6,095 bases of DNA from assembly GCA_964370855.1 (NCBI GenBank), contig CAYJMF010000193.1, positions 1-6,095 on the forward strand, in the 5' to 3' direction. This DNA is from JAKLKS01 sp964370855 (GTDB lineage Bacteria > Planctomycetota > JAJSAM01 > JAKLKS01). Each line of letters begins with the position of its first letter. The stretch's first letter is position 1. Shown in pieces: positions 6,042 through 6,095 of this stretch. A program made the position numbers and the translations under genes. The notes below the pieces were generated by a model. It saw only the letters and a program-made list of their open reading frames with translations. It did no database searches and had not been told where the DNA came from.

Positions 6042-6042
<1 letters not shown>
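4777..6042 (-). CDS. GspJ/PilW-like minor prepilin (pseudopilin), 5' partial
   Basis: This is a prepilin of the GspJ (type II secretion) or PilW (type IV pilus) kind, expected at the tip of an inner-membrane-anchored pseudopilus. The class III signal GGFSLVE lies at about 6012-5992, followed by a hydrophobic helix (LLIAMALFSVLGIALIALL). PilD would cleave between Gly and Phe, and the Glu at +5 is present. A GTG at 5997 would start inside the signal and lose the cleavage site. The frame stays open upstream to 6042 with no start codon, then enters a C13/G41 homopolymer, so the true start is missing. Numbered from that GTG, a DTDADGEPD acidic loop sits at 78-86. A module at about 316-388 (IGNEWIRWSD, RGARGTKKEPHAPG) is unusual for GspJ, and the chain is about twice GspJ's usual length. 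The stop overlaps the next prepilin. The prepilin call is firm; GspJ versus PilW is not. Confidence 0.9.
4791..4795 (-). promoter_or_regulatory. Ribosome-binding site of the GspI-like gene, inside the GspJ-like gene
   Basis: The minus strand reads GGAGG, six bases before the ATG at 4784, within the last codons of the preceding prepilin. Together with the ATGACTGA overlap it supports this start and translational coupling of the two pseudopilins. Confidence 0.75.

Positions 6043-6095
<53 letters not shown>

Overview
This is a very GC-rich window of densely packed bacterial DNA, with every convincing gene on the minus strand, so transcription runs from high to low coordinates. Codon third positions are almost all G or C. 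Exported proteins dominate: two type IV pilin-like proteins, one lipoprotein, and two proteins with signal peptides. A lipoprotein plus minor pseudopilins point to a diderm (outer-membrane) bacterium. The 552-residue protein, with small beta-like segments, a TPR-like stretch and paired CxxCxG knuckles, resembles proteins common in high-GC Planctomycetota. That lineage is an inference from style, not a firm identification. The sequence looks like an assembled (possibly metagenomic) contig, because its right end runs into C13 followed by G41, which looks artificial.

In transcription order: (1) a GspJ/PilW-like minor prepilin, cut off at its 5' end by the poly-G tail; (2) a GspI/PilV-like minor prepilin, translationally coupled to it by an 8-base overlap; (3) a 552-residue exported protein of unknown function; (4) a 179-residue exported helical protein of unknown function; (5) a SurA/PrsA-like lipoprotein with a degenerate parvulin domain; (6) scpB, the chromosome-condensation factor; and (7) possibly the first codons of another gene at the left edge.

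Gaps between genes range from an 8-base overlap to about 73 bases. No convincing promoter or U-tract terminator was seen, so genes 1 to 6 plausibly form one transcription unit. Genes 1 and 2 would act in a type II secretion or type IV pilus-like pseudopilus. Genes 3 to 5 are envelope proteins, and the lipoprotein could assist folding of exported proteins. scpB is a cytoplasmic housekeeping gene that appears to share the transcript. No mobile element, CRISPR array, tRNA or rRNA was seen. The most interesting points are the fused C-terminal module in the GspJ-like protein, the parvulin domain lacking both conserved histidines, and the uncharacterised 552-residue protein.
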